This document shows positions 1-7,753 of a stretch of DNA of 64,000 nucleotides, one piece after another. Position numbers and translations under genes: made by a program. The notes beneath the pieces are model-generated. The model was not told where the DNA came from and did not search any database. It saw nothing but the letters and a program-made list of their open reading frames with translations. The DNA comes from Tamlana sp038148895 (GTDB taxonomy: Bacteria; Bacteroidota; Bacteroidia; Flavobacteriales; Flavobacteriaceae): the NCBI GenBank assembly GCA_038148895.1, contig JBBVGQ010000005.1; one strand, given 5' to 3'. Positions within the stretch are counted from its first letter, which is position 1, and each line of letters begins with the position of its first letter.

Positions 1-298
1 CCGCTTGCAACGATTTCGCAGGATATTCTCCGATACCACGAGCATACATTTTATAAGTTGGCTTAAATCGATACATGTAAATTCGACCGAAATCTTGCAA
101 TTCTTGAGCGAACTCCGGAGCCAATTCTTCATGCCACTTTTTAGGAAAGTATCTTAAAGCATTGCGAATAGCCAAACGCTTTTCATCGTTCGATAAAATA
201 TCCTTACGTTTTGGGGCTCTGTTAGCATCTGCCGGATAATTATATTTTGATGGCAATTCTTTGGGAATGCCTTGTAATATCTGTTCTTGAAACGTCAT
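1..298 (-). CDS. hutU: Urocanate hydratase, N-terminal part (runs off the left edge)
   Basis: This is the second enzyme of histidine breakdown, which converts urocanate to imidazolonepropionate with tightly bound NAD in the cytoplasm. Only the first 99 codons lie in the window. The reading frame starts with ATG at 298 and is open to the edge. The segment ending RGIGEYPAKSLQA matches the conserved N-terminal region of urocanases. The start lies 8 bases after the hutH stop, so the two genes almost certainly share one transcript. The catalytic and NAD-binding parts are outside the window and cannot be judged. Confidence 0.88.
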   Translation of the reverse strand, partial: MTFQEQILQGIPKELPSKYNYPADANRAPKRKDILSNDEKRLAIRNALRYFPKKWHEELAPEFAQELQDFGRIYMYRFKPTYKMYARGIGEYPAKSLQA

Positions 299-306
299 TT
301 TTACTT

Positions 307-1797
307 TTATCTTAAATTGAAGGCTTTTTTCTTAACAAGCTCAATCATGTTATGGATGTCGTCTTTTAAAATTCTATCATCTTCTAATTTTGGGACTTTT
401 ATTCTGATGATTTTATGGTTTTCTTCAATGATATCTGAAAATGTATTTGGTCTTCTAAACTCCAAAGCTTGTGCGCCATACATCAATTCTATAGCCAGAA
501 TTTTTTCAAGATTTTCTAAAACCTGATTGAATTTACGCCCCGAAATACTGCCCATAGACACATGGTCTTCTTGCCCCAAAGAGGTGGGAATACTATCGGC
601 CGATGGCGGAAAACACAATGATTTATTCTCAGTTACCAAAGCGGCTGTGGTGTATTGCGGAATCATAAAACCAGAATTCAATCCGCCGCCAGTAGTTAAT
701 AATCGCGGTAATCCAAACTTGCCTTCAATGAGTAAATAACATCTTCTATCTGAAATGTTTCCCAATTCGGCTGCAGCAATCGAACAATAATCTAAAGCCA
801 TGGCCAAAGGTTGCCCATGAAAATTGCCTCCAGAAATCGCTTCAGTTTCACTCAAAACAATAGGGTTATCGGTAACTGAATTCATTTCAATTTTGGTCAG
901 TTTCAGCAAGTGATGATAGGCATTTCTTGAAGCGCCGTGTACTTGGGGAATGCATCGCATGGAATAAGGGTCTTGCACGCGTTCACAATTTTCATGCGAA
1001 TCGACATTTTGGGACCTATAAAGCAACATCGTCATGCGCTCCGCAACTTCAATCGTACCTCTAAACGGTCGCAGTCTATGTAATTCGTCACGAAATGGCG
1101 CCGAACTTCCTTGATAGCCTTCAATACTGAAAGCACCACAAACATCGGCCAAATCCAATAGGTATTCCATCTTTTTCAAACCAATAATGGCATGAGCCAA
1201 AATAAATTGTGTCCCATTAATCAAAGCCAATCCTTCTTTAGCTTGCAATTCGATGGGTTTTAACTGATGTTTTTTTAACACCTCTTTTGCTGGAACAATT
1301 TCCTCGCCAACCCAAAATTCGCCTTCGCCAATCAATGGCAAAAACAAATGTGCTAATGGTGCCAAATCGCCAGAGGCACCTACCGAACCTTGCTCTGGCA
1401 CTACAGGCAACAAATCGTTTTCAACAAAATAGATAATGCGCTCAATAACTTCCAATCGTATACCCGAAAACCCTTTGCTAAGGGCATGCACCTTGCAAAT
1501 CATCATGAGTTTAGACAGTTGTTTGTCTATGGGTTTCCCAACACCAACCGCATGGGTTATGAGCAAGTTTTTTTGAAGCAGACTGGTTTCCTCTGGAGAT
1601 ATTTTAACATCACATAATGGACCAAAACCTGTATTAATGCCATATACAGGCTTGGTGGCATTTGCTATGGTTTCCACTTTTAGCCTACAATCATTAATGC
1701 TTTTAATGGCTTGCTCGGTTAGCGTTGTTTTTAAATCACCATTGGCAATAGCCAACACTTTATCTACCGTTAATTTGTCTATTCCGTATGCGAACAT
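307..1797 (-). CDS. hutH: Histidine ammonia-lyase
   Basis: The enzyme deaminates L-histidine to urocanate and ammonia, the entry step of histidine catabolism. The 496-residue length is typical of bacterial HAL. The Ala-Ser-Gly triad that cyclises to the MIO electrophile is at residues 141-143 in the context GSVGASGDLAPLAH. YGINTGFGPL near residue 52 and the QDPYSMRC segment are further family hallmarks; the QD-Y-S-R context separates HAL/PAL enzymes from aspartases. It is the first gene of a hutH-hutU operon and is divergent from a LysR regulator 94 bases away, which is a candidate controller. Nothing appears broken. Confidence 0.95.
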   Translation of the reverse strand: MFAYGIDKLTVDKVLAIANGDLKTTLTEQAIKSINDCRLKVETIANATKPVYGINTGFGPLCDVKISPEETSLLQKNLLITHAVGVGKPIDKQLSKLMMICKVHALSKGFSGIRLEVIERIIYFVENDLLPVVPEQGSVGASGDLAPLAHLFLPLIGEGEFWVGEEIVPAKEVLKKHQLKPIELQAKEGLALINGTQFILAHAIIGLKKMEYLLDLADVCGAFSIEGYQGSSAPFRDELHRLRPFRGTIEVAERMTMLLYRSQNVDSHENCERVQDPYSMRCIPQVHGASRNAYHHLLKLTKIEMNSVTDNPIVLSETEAISGGNFHGQPLAMALDYCSIAAAELGNISDRRCYLLIEGKFGLPRLLTTGGGLNSGFMIPQYTTAALVTENKSLCFPPSADSIPTSLGQEDHVSMGSISGRKFNQVLENLEKILAIELMYGAQALEFRRPNTFSDIIEENHKIIRIKVPKLEDDRILKDDIHNMIELVKKKAFNLR

Positions 1798-1837
1798 ATT
1801 TAACTATCTATTTGTGACTGAATTTGATTTCTACAAA

Positions 1838-1865
1838 ATTATTGATAATTTTGATGCTTAATAAT
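1838..1865. promoter_or_regulatory. Candidate LysR operator between hutH and the LysR gene
   Basis: The 94-base divergent intergenic region holds a near-perfect inverted repeat. ATTATTGA (1838-1845) faces TTAATAAT (1858-1865), matching at 7 of 8 positions across a 12-base centre. LysR regulators commonly bind interrupted dyads of this size between their own gene and a divergent target. The DNA is very AT-rich, so a chance repeat is possible. The operator role is inferred. Confidence 0.35.
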
Positions 1866-1891
1866 ACTATTTAATTCAATATTTAATAAGT

Positions 1892-2788
1892 ATGAGTTAT
1901 CAATTAGAACTACGCCACATAAACTATTTTTTAGCTGTAGCCAATGAATTGCACTTCAGGAAAGCCGCGGAAAAGCTGTTCATTTCACAACCAGGTTTGA
2001 GCCGACAAATAAAAGATATGGAAGAAAGTTTGGGTGTTAAGCTTTTTGACCGACACAACAGGCAGGTGAAACTAACCCATGTTGGACAGTACTTAAAAGA
2101 AGAACTCACCAAAAACCTAAAAAGTTTGGATGCTATTTTTCATCACGCCAAACTTTTGGAAGATGGTAAGGACGGGCAATTAAACTTTGGCTATGTGGGT
2201 TCTGCCATGCAACAAATTATACCCGATTTATTGGTAAATTTCACCAAAGACCATCCCAATATTCTCTTTAGTCTCAAGGAAATGGACAACACTAAACAAA
2301 TTGAAGGATTACTTTCCCAAGATATAGATATTGGTTTTGTTAGACTAGAACGTGTTCCGAGAGGTTTGCAATTAAGACCTATTTTAAAGGAACCTTTTTG
2401 TTTGGTATTGCCTCAAGAACATCCATTAAATGCTTCAAATTTTAAACAGCTTTCTCAACTTAAGGACGAACACTTTATTCTGTTCGACCCCGAATACAGT
2501 GCATCCTATTACGAAAAAGTGATAGCCATTTTTGATGACAGCGGATTTTCACCCATCATATCCCACAACACCATTCACGCGGGTTCCATATACAAACTGG
2601 TTGAAAATAATTTTGGCGTTTCCATTGTTCCAAAATCCTTAGTAGACGAAAACAATTCTAAAATAAAATTCATTGAACTCAATAAAATTTCTCAAAGAAC
2701 GGTACTTTCGGTCATCTGGAACAAAGACAACAGAAACCCCATTTTAAACAAAATTTTGACCCTAATTCATAACAAAAACATAAAATAG
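1892..2788 (+). CDS. LysR-family transcriptional regulator
   Basis: The 298-residue length and layout are standard for LysR proteins. A winged helix-turn-helix occupies about residues 5-64, including the FRKAAEKLFISQPGLSRQI recognition region and the FDRHNRQVKLT wing. A periplasmic-binding-protein-like effector domain runs from about residue 90 to the end. The gene is divergent from hutH, the usual arrangement of a LysR regulator and its target, so control of histidine use is a reasonable guess. The effector cannot be read from the sequence. The closest relatives may equally be OxyR/CatR-type regulators with other roles. Confidence 0.9.
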   Translation: MSYQLELRHINYFLAVANELHFRKAAEKLFISQPGLSRQIKDMEESLGVKLFDRHNRQVKLTHVGQYLKEELTKNLKSLDAIFHHAKLLEDGKDGQLNFGYVGSAMQQIIPDLLVNFTKDHPNILFSLKEMDNTKQIEGLLSQDIDIGFVRLERVPRGLQLRPILKEPFCLVLPQEHPLNASNFKQLSQLKDEHFILFDPEYSASYYEKVIAIFDDSGFSPIISHNTIHAGSIYKLVENNFGVSIVPKSLVDENNSKIKFIELNKISQRTVLSVIWNKDNRNPILNKILTLIHNKNIK

Positions 2789-2809
2789 TCTAATTGACAA
2801 ATAAAAGAT

Positions 2810-2817
2810 TATCTTTG
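2810..2817 (+). promoter_or_regulatory. -7 promoter element of the helicase gene
   Basis: TATCTTTG is an exact match to the Bacteroidota -7 consensus TAnnTTTG. A TTG lies upstream at 2794-2796, but only 13 bases away, shorter than the usual spacing of about 19, so the -33 element is uncertain. Transcription would start near 2823 and leave a leader of about 125 bases before the helicase ATG. Confidence 0.7.
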
Positions 2818-2825
2818 CCGCTTGA

Positions 2826-2937
2826 AACTCAAAAATTGAGTTAAATTCCTCAGGGTGAGGATGTGTTACTGGAAGTTTAGGTTTAAGTATGTCGATTCAC
2901 TTCTTATGTAACACTGCATAACATAATCGAATACTTA
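2826..2937 (+). promoter_or_regulatory. Structured 5' leader of the DEAD-box helicase mRNA
   Basis: Four complementary pairs are visible. A 7-bp hairpin pairs 2826-2832 with 2836-2842 across a 3-base loop. A 6-bp hairpin pairs 2847-2852 with 2856-2861 across a GGG loop. A 7-bp stem pairs GTGTTAC (2863-2869) with GTAACAC (2908-2914). A 13-bp stem with one bulged G (2891) pairs 2884-2897 with 2925-2937. The last pairing starts inside the loop of the third stem and ends beyond it, so the two form a pseudoknot or exclude each other. Its 3' arm ends 9 bases before the start codon. I infer an RNA switch, perhaps cold- or helicase-responsive. No known family was recognised. Confidence 0.6.
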
Positions 2938-2946
2938 TACAAAAGA

Positions 2947-4746
2947 ATGAGCACATTCCAAGATTTAGGTCTTAATGACAACCTATTGCAAGCCATTGCC
3001 GATTTAGGATTTACAAAACCCAGTGAAGTTCAACAAAAAGCCATTCCTATTCTATTGGAATCTGAAGGCGATTTAGTTGCTTTAGCACAAACTGGAACCG
3101 GAAAAACCGCAGCCTTTGGGTTTCCCATGCTTCAAAAAATTGATATTGACAGCAGAACTACTCAAGGTTTAATCTTATCTCCAACACGCGAACTTTGTCT
3201 GCAAATCACCAACGAAATGAAGCTTTACGGCAAGTACTGTAATGGCCTAAACGTAGTTGCGGTGTATGGCGGTGCAAGTATTACCGAGCAAGCCAGAGAA
3301 GTAAAGCGTGGCGCGCAAATTATTGTGGCTACCCCTGGTAGAATGAAGGATATGATTAGCCGAAATTTGGTTGATATCACTAAAATTGAATACTCCGTTT
3401 TAGACGAAGCCGACGAAATGTTAAACATGGGCTTCAAGGAAGACATTGATGATATCTTATCGCACACACCTGTTGATAAAAGCACTTGGTTATTTTCGGC
3501 AACCATGCCAAAAGAAGTGGCTGCCATTGCCAAAAACTTCATGTTCAATCCAAAGGAGATTACCGTTGGAAATAAAAACGAAAGTACCAGTCAAGTATCT
3601 CACGAATATTATTTGGTAAACGCCAGAGACCGCTACGATGCATTAAAACGATTGGCCGATGCCAATCCAGATATTTTTTCTGTGGTGTTCTGCCGTACAA
3701 AGCGAGATACCCAAAAAGTAGCCGAACAACTTATTGAAGATGGTTACAACGCAGGAGCACTCCATGGTGATTTAAGCCAAAACCAACGCGATTTGGTGAT
3801 GAACGCTTTTAGAAAAAACCAAATCCAGATGTTGGTCGCAACCGACGTGGCTGCCCGCGGTATTGATGTGGATGATATTACCCACGTGATAAACTACCAA
3901 TTGCCAGACGAAATTGAAACCTACACACACCGTTCAGGACGTACTGGTCGTGCTGGAAAAACCGGGGTTTCCATGGTTATTGTTTCAAAAAGTGAAGTGC
4001 GAAAAATTAAGAGTATAGAGCGCATCATTAAAAAGCAATTCGAGAAAAAGGAAATTCCTGATGGTATGGAAATTTGCGAAGTGCAATTAATGTCGCTTGC
4101 CAATAAAATCCACAACACGGAAATCAACCACGAAATCGATAAATATTTAACTAGTATCAACGCACTTTTTGCCGATACAACCAAGGATGAGTTAATCAAA
4201 AAGTTCTTTTCGGTTGAGTTTACCCGTTTTTACAATTACTATCAAAAAGCCAAAAACTTAAATGTTTCTGAAAATACAAGTGAACGTGATGGCGGTCGCG
4301 AATTTAAAGGTGGAGCCGATTCAACGCGCTACTTCATAAATGTTGGTGGAAAAGATGGTTTCGATTGGATGAAGCTGAAAGATTTCTTGAGAGAACAATT
4401 GGATTTGGGCAGAGACGATATTTTTAAAGTTGAGACCAAAGACAGCTTCTCATTTTTCAACACCGAAAATGAACTAAAAGAGAAAGTACTCTCCCATTTT
4501 ACCGACTTTAAGCATGAGGGTCGCTTTGTAAATGTTGAAGTTTCTGAAAACCGAGGTGGTGGTAAAAAACGTGATGGCAAAAAAGGAAGAAAAAGACGCG
4601 AGGGTAAAAAAGGCCCAAAAAGAGAAGATTTTAAAGCAGGTTCAGGAAATAGAGGTGAAAGAAGACGTTCTGAAGGTAAATCGAAGCCAAGACGTTCCAA
4701 TTCAGGTGATTTTGCAGCATCAAGGCCAAGACGTTCCAGAAGATAG
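2947..4746 (+). CDS. DEAD-box ATP-dependent RNA helicase, DeaD/CsdA-like
   Basis: The protein unwinds RNA duplexes with ATP and in this family helps ribosome assembly and mRNA turnover, especially in the cold. The core motifs are in order: Q motif near residues 22-34, AQTGTGKT (47-54), PTREL (79-83), TPGR (129-132), DEAD (153-156), SAT (184-186), ATDVAARGID and HRSGRTGRAG. A DbpA/CsdA-type RNA-binding domain sits around residues 455-535. A disordered Lys/Arg/Gly tail closes the 599 residues and probably holds RNA loosely. The transcript starts with a structured leader that could let the helicase tune its own synthesis, as known for deaD-type genes elsewhere; that is an inference. Confidence 0.93.
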   Translation: MSTFQDLGLNDNLLQAIADLGFTKPSEVQQKAIPILLESEGDLVALAQTGTGKTAAFGFPMLQKIDIDSRTTQGLILSPTRELCLQITNEMKLYGKYCNGLNVVAVYGGASITEQAREVKRGAQIIVATPGRMKDMISRNLVDITKIEYSVLDEADEMLNMGFKEDIDDILSHTPVDKSTWLFSATMPKEVAAIAKNFMFNPKEITVGNKNESTSQVSHEYYLVNARDRYDALKRLADANPDIFSVVFCRTKRDTQKVAEQLIEDGYNAGALHGDLSQNQRDLVMNAFRKNQIQMLVATDVAARGIDVDDITHVINYQLPDEIETYTHRSGRTGRAGKTGVSMVIVSKSEVRKIKSIERIIKKQFEKKEIPDGMEICEVQLMSLANKIHNTEINHEIDKYLTSINALFADTTKDELIKKFFSVEFTRFYNYYQKAKNLNVSENTSERDGGREFKGGADSTRYFINVGGKDGFDWMKLKDFLREQLDLGRDDIFKVETKDSFSFFNTENELKEKVLSHFTDFKHEGRFVNVEVSENRGGGKKRDGKKGRKRREGKKGPKREDFKAGSGNRGERRRSEGKSKPRRSNSGDFAASRPRRSRR

Positions 4747-4845
4747 TTAAACTTTTTTGTTAATGTTTAGTCAAAATAAACGCAGAAAAACTTTCCAAAG
4801 ATTTTCTTTAGTAATTTTATCACTAAATTCGCGTTAATAAATGCT

Positions 4846-5622
4846 ATGAAGAAACACCTACTGCTAATAACTTTTATACTTACTTCGGCTTTTGGTTTGG
4901 CTCAAGAAGCCGATAAAGTGTTAGGTGTTGTGATAAATGCTTCAGACGATACACCTCTTGAAAGTGTAAATATTGTTAACCTTAACCAGGTTATTGGTAC
5001 TACAACAAATGCAGATGGTGAATTTCAAATTTCGGCAAAACCCAACGATACGCTTCATTTTTCCTATTTGGGTTTTAAATCCATAAAAGTTAGGGTAACC
5101 AATGACTGGCTAAAATTTGGGAGTTCAAAAATTGAATTAACCGAACTTGCCTTAGCGCTTGAAGAAGTGGTTGTTAACCAATTGAGATTAACAGGCTATT
5201 TGGAGGTTGACATCAAACAAGTTCCATTACCAAACGACAATTACCGATACAGTATTTCTGGCTTGGAAGGGACAGGTTACGAAGCTGGTAAAAAATCTAC
5301 GTTGACCAAGGTTGTCGGTTCTATTTTTAACCCGGCCGATTTTCTGCACCGTATGTTTGGCAAAAAACCAAATGAACTGCGTAAGCTGAAAAAAATGAAG
5401 GAAGATGACGAAATCAGAAATTTATTGGCTTCACGTTTTGACCGCGAAATGCTGATGGTTTTATTGAATGTAGACCGTGTAGATTTAGATGAAATTGTGA
5501 ACCAATGCAACTACTCCAAAGGATTTATACAAACAGCCAACGACCTTCAAATTCTCGATGCCATTAGTGAGTGCTATGAAGAATACAAGCTTTTAAATCG
5601 AGGGCGAAGCAACAGATTGTAA
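4846..5622 (+). CDS. Exported CarboxypepD_reg-like domain protein
   Basis: A signal peptide occupies about residues 1-19, with likely cleavage after FGLA. A carboxypeptidase-regulatory-like beta-sandwich covers roughly residues 22-110 (VLGVVINASDDTPLESVNI, then the NADGEFQI turn). It is the same module that precedes plugs of SusC-type receptors, but no plug or barrel follows. The remaining 150 residues are mostly helical and charged, without a recognised domain. The protein is probably periplasmic or outer-membrane associated. Proteins of this layout are common in Flavobacteriia and have no firm function. The gene stands alone and ends at a strong terminator. Confidence 0.75.
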   Translation: MKKHLLLITFILTSAFGLAQEADKVLGVVINASDDTPLESVNIVNLNQVIGTTTNADGEFQISAKPNDTLHFSYLGFKSIKVRVTNDWLKFGSSKIELTELALALEEVVVNQLRLTGYLEVDIKQVPLPNDNYRYSISGLEGTGYEAGKKSTLTKVVGSIFNPADFLHRMFGKKPNELRKLKKMKEDDEIRNLLASRFDREMLMVLLNVDRVDLDEIVNQCNYSKGFIQTANDLQILDAISECYEEYKLLNRGRSNRL

Positions 5623-5645
5623 ATAATAAAACAATATAAATGAAA

Positions 5646-5677
5646 AACGGAATCAAAAATTTTGATTCCGTTTTTTT
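5646..5677. terminator. Bidirectional intrinsic terminator
   Basis: A near-perfect hairpin has the arms AACGGAATCAAAA and TTTTGATTCCGTT with a minimal loop, followed by a T tract on the plus strand and a matching A tract upstream for the minus strand. It lies between the convergent genes ending at 5622 and 5706 and can serve both. Confidence 0.85.
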
Positions 5678-5705
5678 ATGCATTTGAATGTAAGGCTAAC
5701 CCATT

Positions 5706-6233
5706 TTACTTTTCTAAAATTATTTTCAGGCTTGCCAACCCTTCCTCAAAATCTTTACCCACGGCCTTATCCATATTAAAAAACATAAAAAATACGTTTG
5801 AAGGTGGCTTGCTTTCACCTGAAAAACCCCAAACCACATTTGTTTTATTTAAGCCAAGAGCCTCGACTTTCAAGTAAGCATCCGATTCTGATTTCCAAGG
5901 TTTATAGAACCGCAATTTTGTTTTAAGGATATCATTTTCAACAACACCAACAATTTCCTGTTCCCCAGAACCCACATCTTTATTGCCTTCCCATTTTGCA
6001 ACAAAACCTACCTCTCCATCAACCCCAAAAAACTCCTGTTTCATATTAGGGTCTTTCTTTTTCCACGGCGACCAGTGGTCCTGATTTTTTACATATTTTA
6101 AATAGTTATAAACATCTGAAATAGGCATATTGATGGTTATTCTTCTACTAACATCAAACTGCCTTGGCGCCACAAGGATTAAAATGATAAAAACAAAAGC
6201 AATTACCAAAAAAACATACAAAAGAATCATCAT
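5706..6233 (-). CDS. Membrane-anchored SRPBCC (START-like) protein
   Basis: One N-terminal transmembrane helix (about residues 3-23) is followed by a SRPBCC/polyketide-cyclase-like fold from residue 27 to the end. ISRRITINMP-type first strand, the WSPWKKKDPNM segment and the closing long helix with EEGLASLKIILE are typical. Members bind hydrophobic ligands in a deep pocket, but the ligand here is unknown. The gene lies 34 bases downstream of trmH on the same strand and may be co-transcribed. Length (175 residues) is normal for the family. Confidence 0.75.
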   Translation of the reverse strand: MMILLYVFLVIAFVFIILILVAPRQFDVSRRITINMPISDVYNYLKYVKNQDHWSPWKKKDPNMKQEFFGVDGEVGFVAKWEGNKDVGSGEQEIVGVVENDILKTKLRFYKPWKSESDAYLKVEALGLNKTNVVWGFSGESKPPSNVFFMFFNMDKAVGKDFEEGLASLKIILEK

Positions 6234-6267
6234 AACAATGGAGAATTAATTGGACTATTAAAGATAG

Positions 6268-6927
6268 TCAATTTTTGGCATCGTAATAGCGCTTTACAAT
6301 GGCATCATAACTTTTTAACGTTTTCTTTATCCAATCCATTTGTTTTTCAAGTCGCTCATTTTCTGATAATTGCCAATGTATTTCAGTTTGCTTCAGTTTG
6401 GTGGTAACGTGTTGCAAAATAATGGCTGCCGAAACCGAAATGTTCAAACTTTCCGTAAAGCCAACCATAGGGATTTTCAAATAGCAATCGGCAGCATTCA
6501 GAACTTCTTCCGATAGGCCTTCTGTTTCTCTTCCAAAGAAAAAACATGATTTTTTTGTTTCGTCAAACTCGTGCAAAACGCAATCGTTGGTATGCGGTGT
6601 TGTGGCCACAATTTGATAGCCCTTTTGTTTTAAGTCTGCAATGCAATCTTTAACCGAATGATACCGATTTAAATCTACCCACTTTTGGGCGCCCATGGCA
6701 ATTTCTCGGTCAATCCGCTTGGTATTACGTTCTTCGATTATGTTGACTTCCTGAATACCAAAAACGTCGCAACTTCTAATAACGGCACTGGTGTTGTGCA
6801 ACTGGTACACATCTTCCGTGGCTACGGTAAAATGCTTCGTGCGTTGCGATAAAACATACTTAAAACGGTCAAGCCTTTTTGGGGTTAAATGGGTTTCTAA
6901 ATGTTCCAGGAGTTTTAAATCTATCAT
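6268..6927 (-). CDS. trmH: tRNA (guanosine-2'-O-)-methyltransferase, TrmH/SpoU family
   Basis: The SPOUT-class knotted methyltransferase transfers a methyl group from SAM to the ribose of a guanosine, by homology G18 in the D-loop of tRNA. All three SpoU motifs are visible: N45 to R51 in NTSAVIRSCDVFG, FGRETEGLS at 131-139 and IPMVGFTESLNISVSAA at 152-168, which form the trefoil-knot SAM site. The 219 residues fit TrmH proper rather than the larger 23S rRNA enzymes with an L30e-like extension. The exact target nucleotide is inferred from family only. Confidence 0.85.
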   Translation of the reverse strand: MIDLKLLEHLETHLTPKRLDRFKYVLSQRTKHFTVATEDVYQLHNTSAVIRSCDVFGIQEVNIIEERNTKRIDREIAMGAQKWVDLNRYHSVKDCIADLKQKGYQIVATTPHTNDCVLHEFDETKKSCFFFGRETEGLSEEVLNAADCYLKIPMVGFTESLNISVSAAIILQHVTTKLKQTEIHWQLSENERLEKQMDWIKKTLKSYDAIVKRYYDAKN

Positions 6928-6948
6928 AGCTTCAAAAATAAGAATTGT

Positions 6949-7043
6949 GTCATTACGAAGAACGAAGTGACGTGGTAATCTTTTTATTTAAAGTTCTATT
7001 TAAAAGATTTCTATATCGCACCCATGGCGTGATTCGCAATGAC
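6949..7043. repeat. REP-like imperfect inverted-repeat element
   Basis: The element begins GTCATTACGAA (6949-6959) and ends TTCGCAATGAC (7033-7043); the ends are inverted copies with one mismatch. The interior starts with GAACGAAGTGACGTGGTAATC, which from memory resembles short non-coding palindromic elements scattered between genes in many Bacteroidota. It fills most of the gap between the divergent trmH and sirtuin genes. No other copy is obvious in this window. Confidence 0.6.
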
Positions 7044-7066
7044 TTTAAAGTTATTATCTTTATGAT

Positions 7067-7738
7067 ATGAAACACCTTGTTGTACTTACAGGAGCGGGCA
7101 TGAGTGCCGAAAGCGGCATTAAAACCTTTAGGGATGCTGACGGACTATGGGAAGGCCATGATGTTATGGAAGTGGCCACGCCCCAAGGTTTTGCGGCAAA
7201 CCCCAGATTGGTTTTAGATTTTTACAACCAGCGCCGAAGACAACTTTTTGAAGTAAAACCCAACCAAGCCCATTTTGATTTGGCCGAACTTGAAAAAAAT
7301 TATAAAGTAAGCATCATTACCCAAAATGTAGATGATTTGCACGAACGCGCAGGAAGCACCCAGGTGACCCATCTGCATGGCGAACTTTTAAAAGTGCGAA
7401 GTACCTACAACGAAACCGATATTTTGGAATGGAAAACCGATTTACTTTTGGGCGATACCTGTAAACTAGGTTACCAACTGCGCCCACATATTGTGTGGTT
7501 TGGTGAAGACGTACCCATGATTGAAAAAGCATTTGATATTTGTGAAACCGCAGATTTGTTGGCCATTATTGGCACCTCCATGCAAGTGTACCCTGCCGCA
7601 GGTTTAATGCATTATGTGCCACAAAACACCCCAACTTATTTTATTGACCCCAAACCCAATATTGCAAGCCAAAATAACTTAACCGTTATTTCAGAAACAG
7701 CTACTGTTGGGGTTAGACGGATGATGGGGTTGATTTAA
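7067..7738 (+). CDS. Sir2-family NAD-dependent protein deacylase
   Basis: Sirtuins remove acyl groups from lysines while cleaving NAD. GAGMSAESGIKTFRD at residues 9-23 is the NAD site, TQNVDDLH (85-92) the ribose-binding motif, and H104 in HLHGE the catalytic base. Y53 and R56 in FYNQR match the YxxR pair that marks SIRT5-like enzymes preferring succinyl or malonyl lysine. The four zinc-binding cysteines found in most sirtuins are missing: only one Cys lies in the usual zinc-module region (residues about 108-140). The protein is 223 residues, short for the family for that reason. The frame is intact and motif-complete, so it is probably active. Confidence 0.88.
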   Translation: MKHLVVLTGAGMSAESGIKTFRDADGLWEGHDVMEVATPQGFAANPRLVLDFYNQRRRQLFEVKPNQAHFDLAELEKNYKVSIITQNVDDLHERAGSTQVTHLHGELLKVRSTYNETDILEWKTDLLLGDTCKLGYQLRPHIVWFGEDVPMIEKAFDICETADLLAIIGTSMQVYPAAGLMHYVPQNTPTYFIDPKPNIASQNNLTVISETATVGVRRMMGLI

Positions 7739-7753
7739 AGGGCGCTTGTGAAA

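Noticed and set aside
2794..2796. TTG as -33 element of the helicase promoter
   Set aside because: It is only 13 bases from the -7 element, whereas two clear promoters in this window have 19; only the -7 element is claimed.
4532..4750. Overlapping plus-strand frame at the 3' end of the helicase gene
   Set aside because: It is a low-complexity Lys-rich shadow of the basic helicase tail in another frame.
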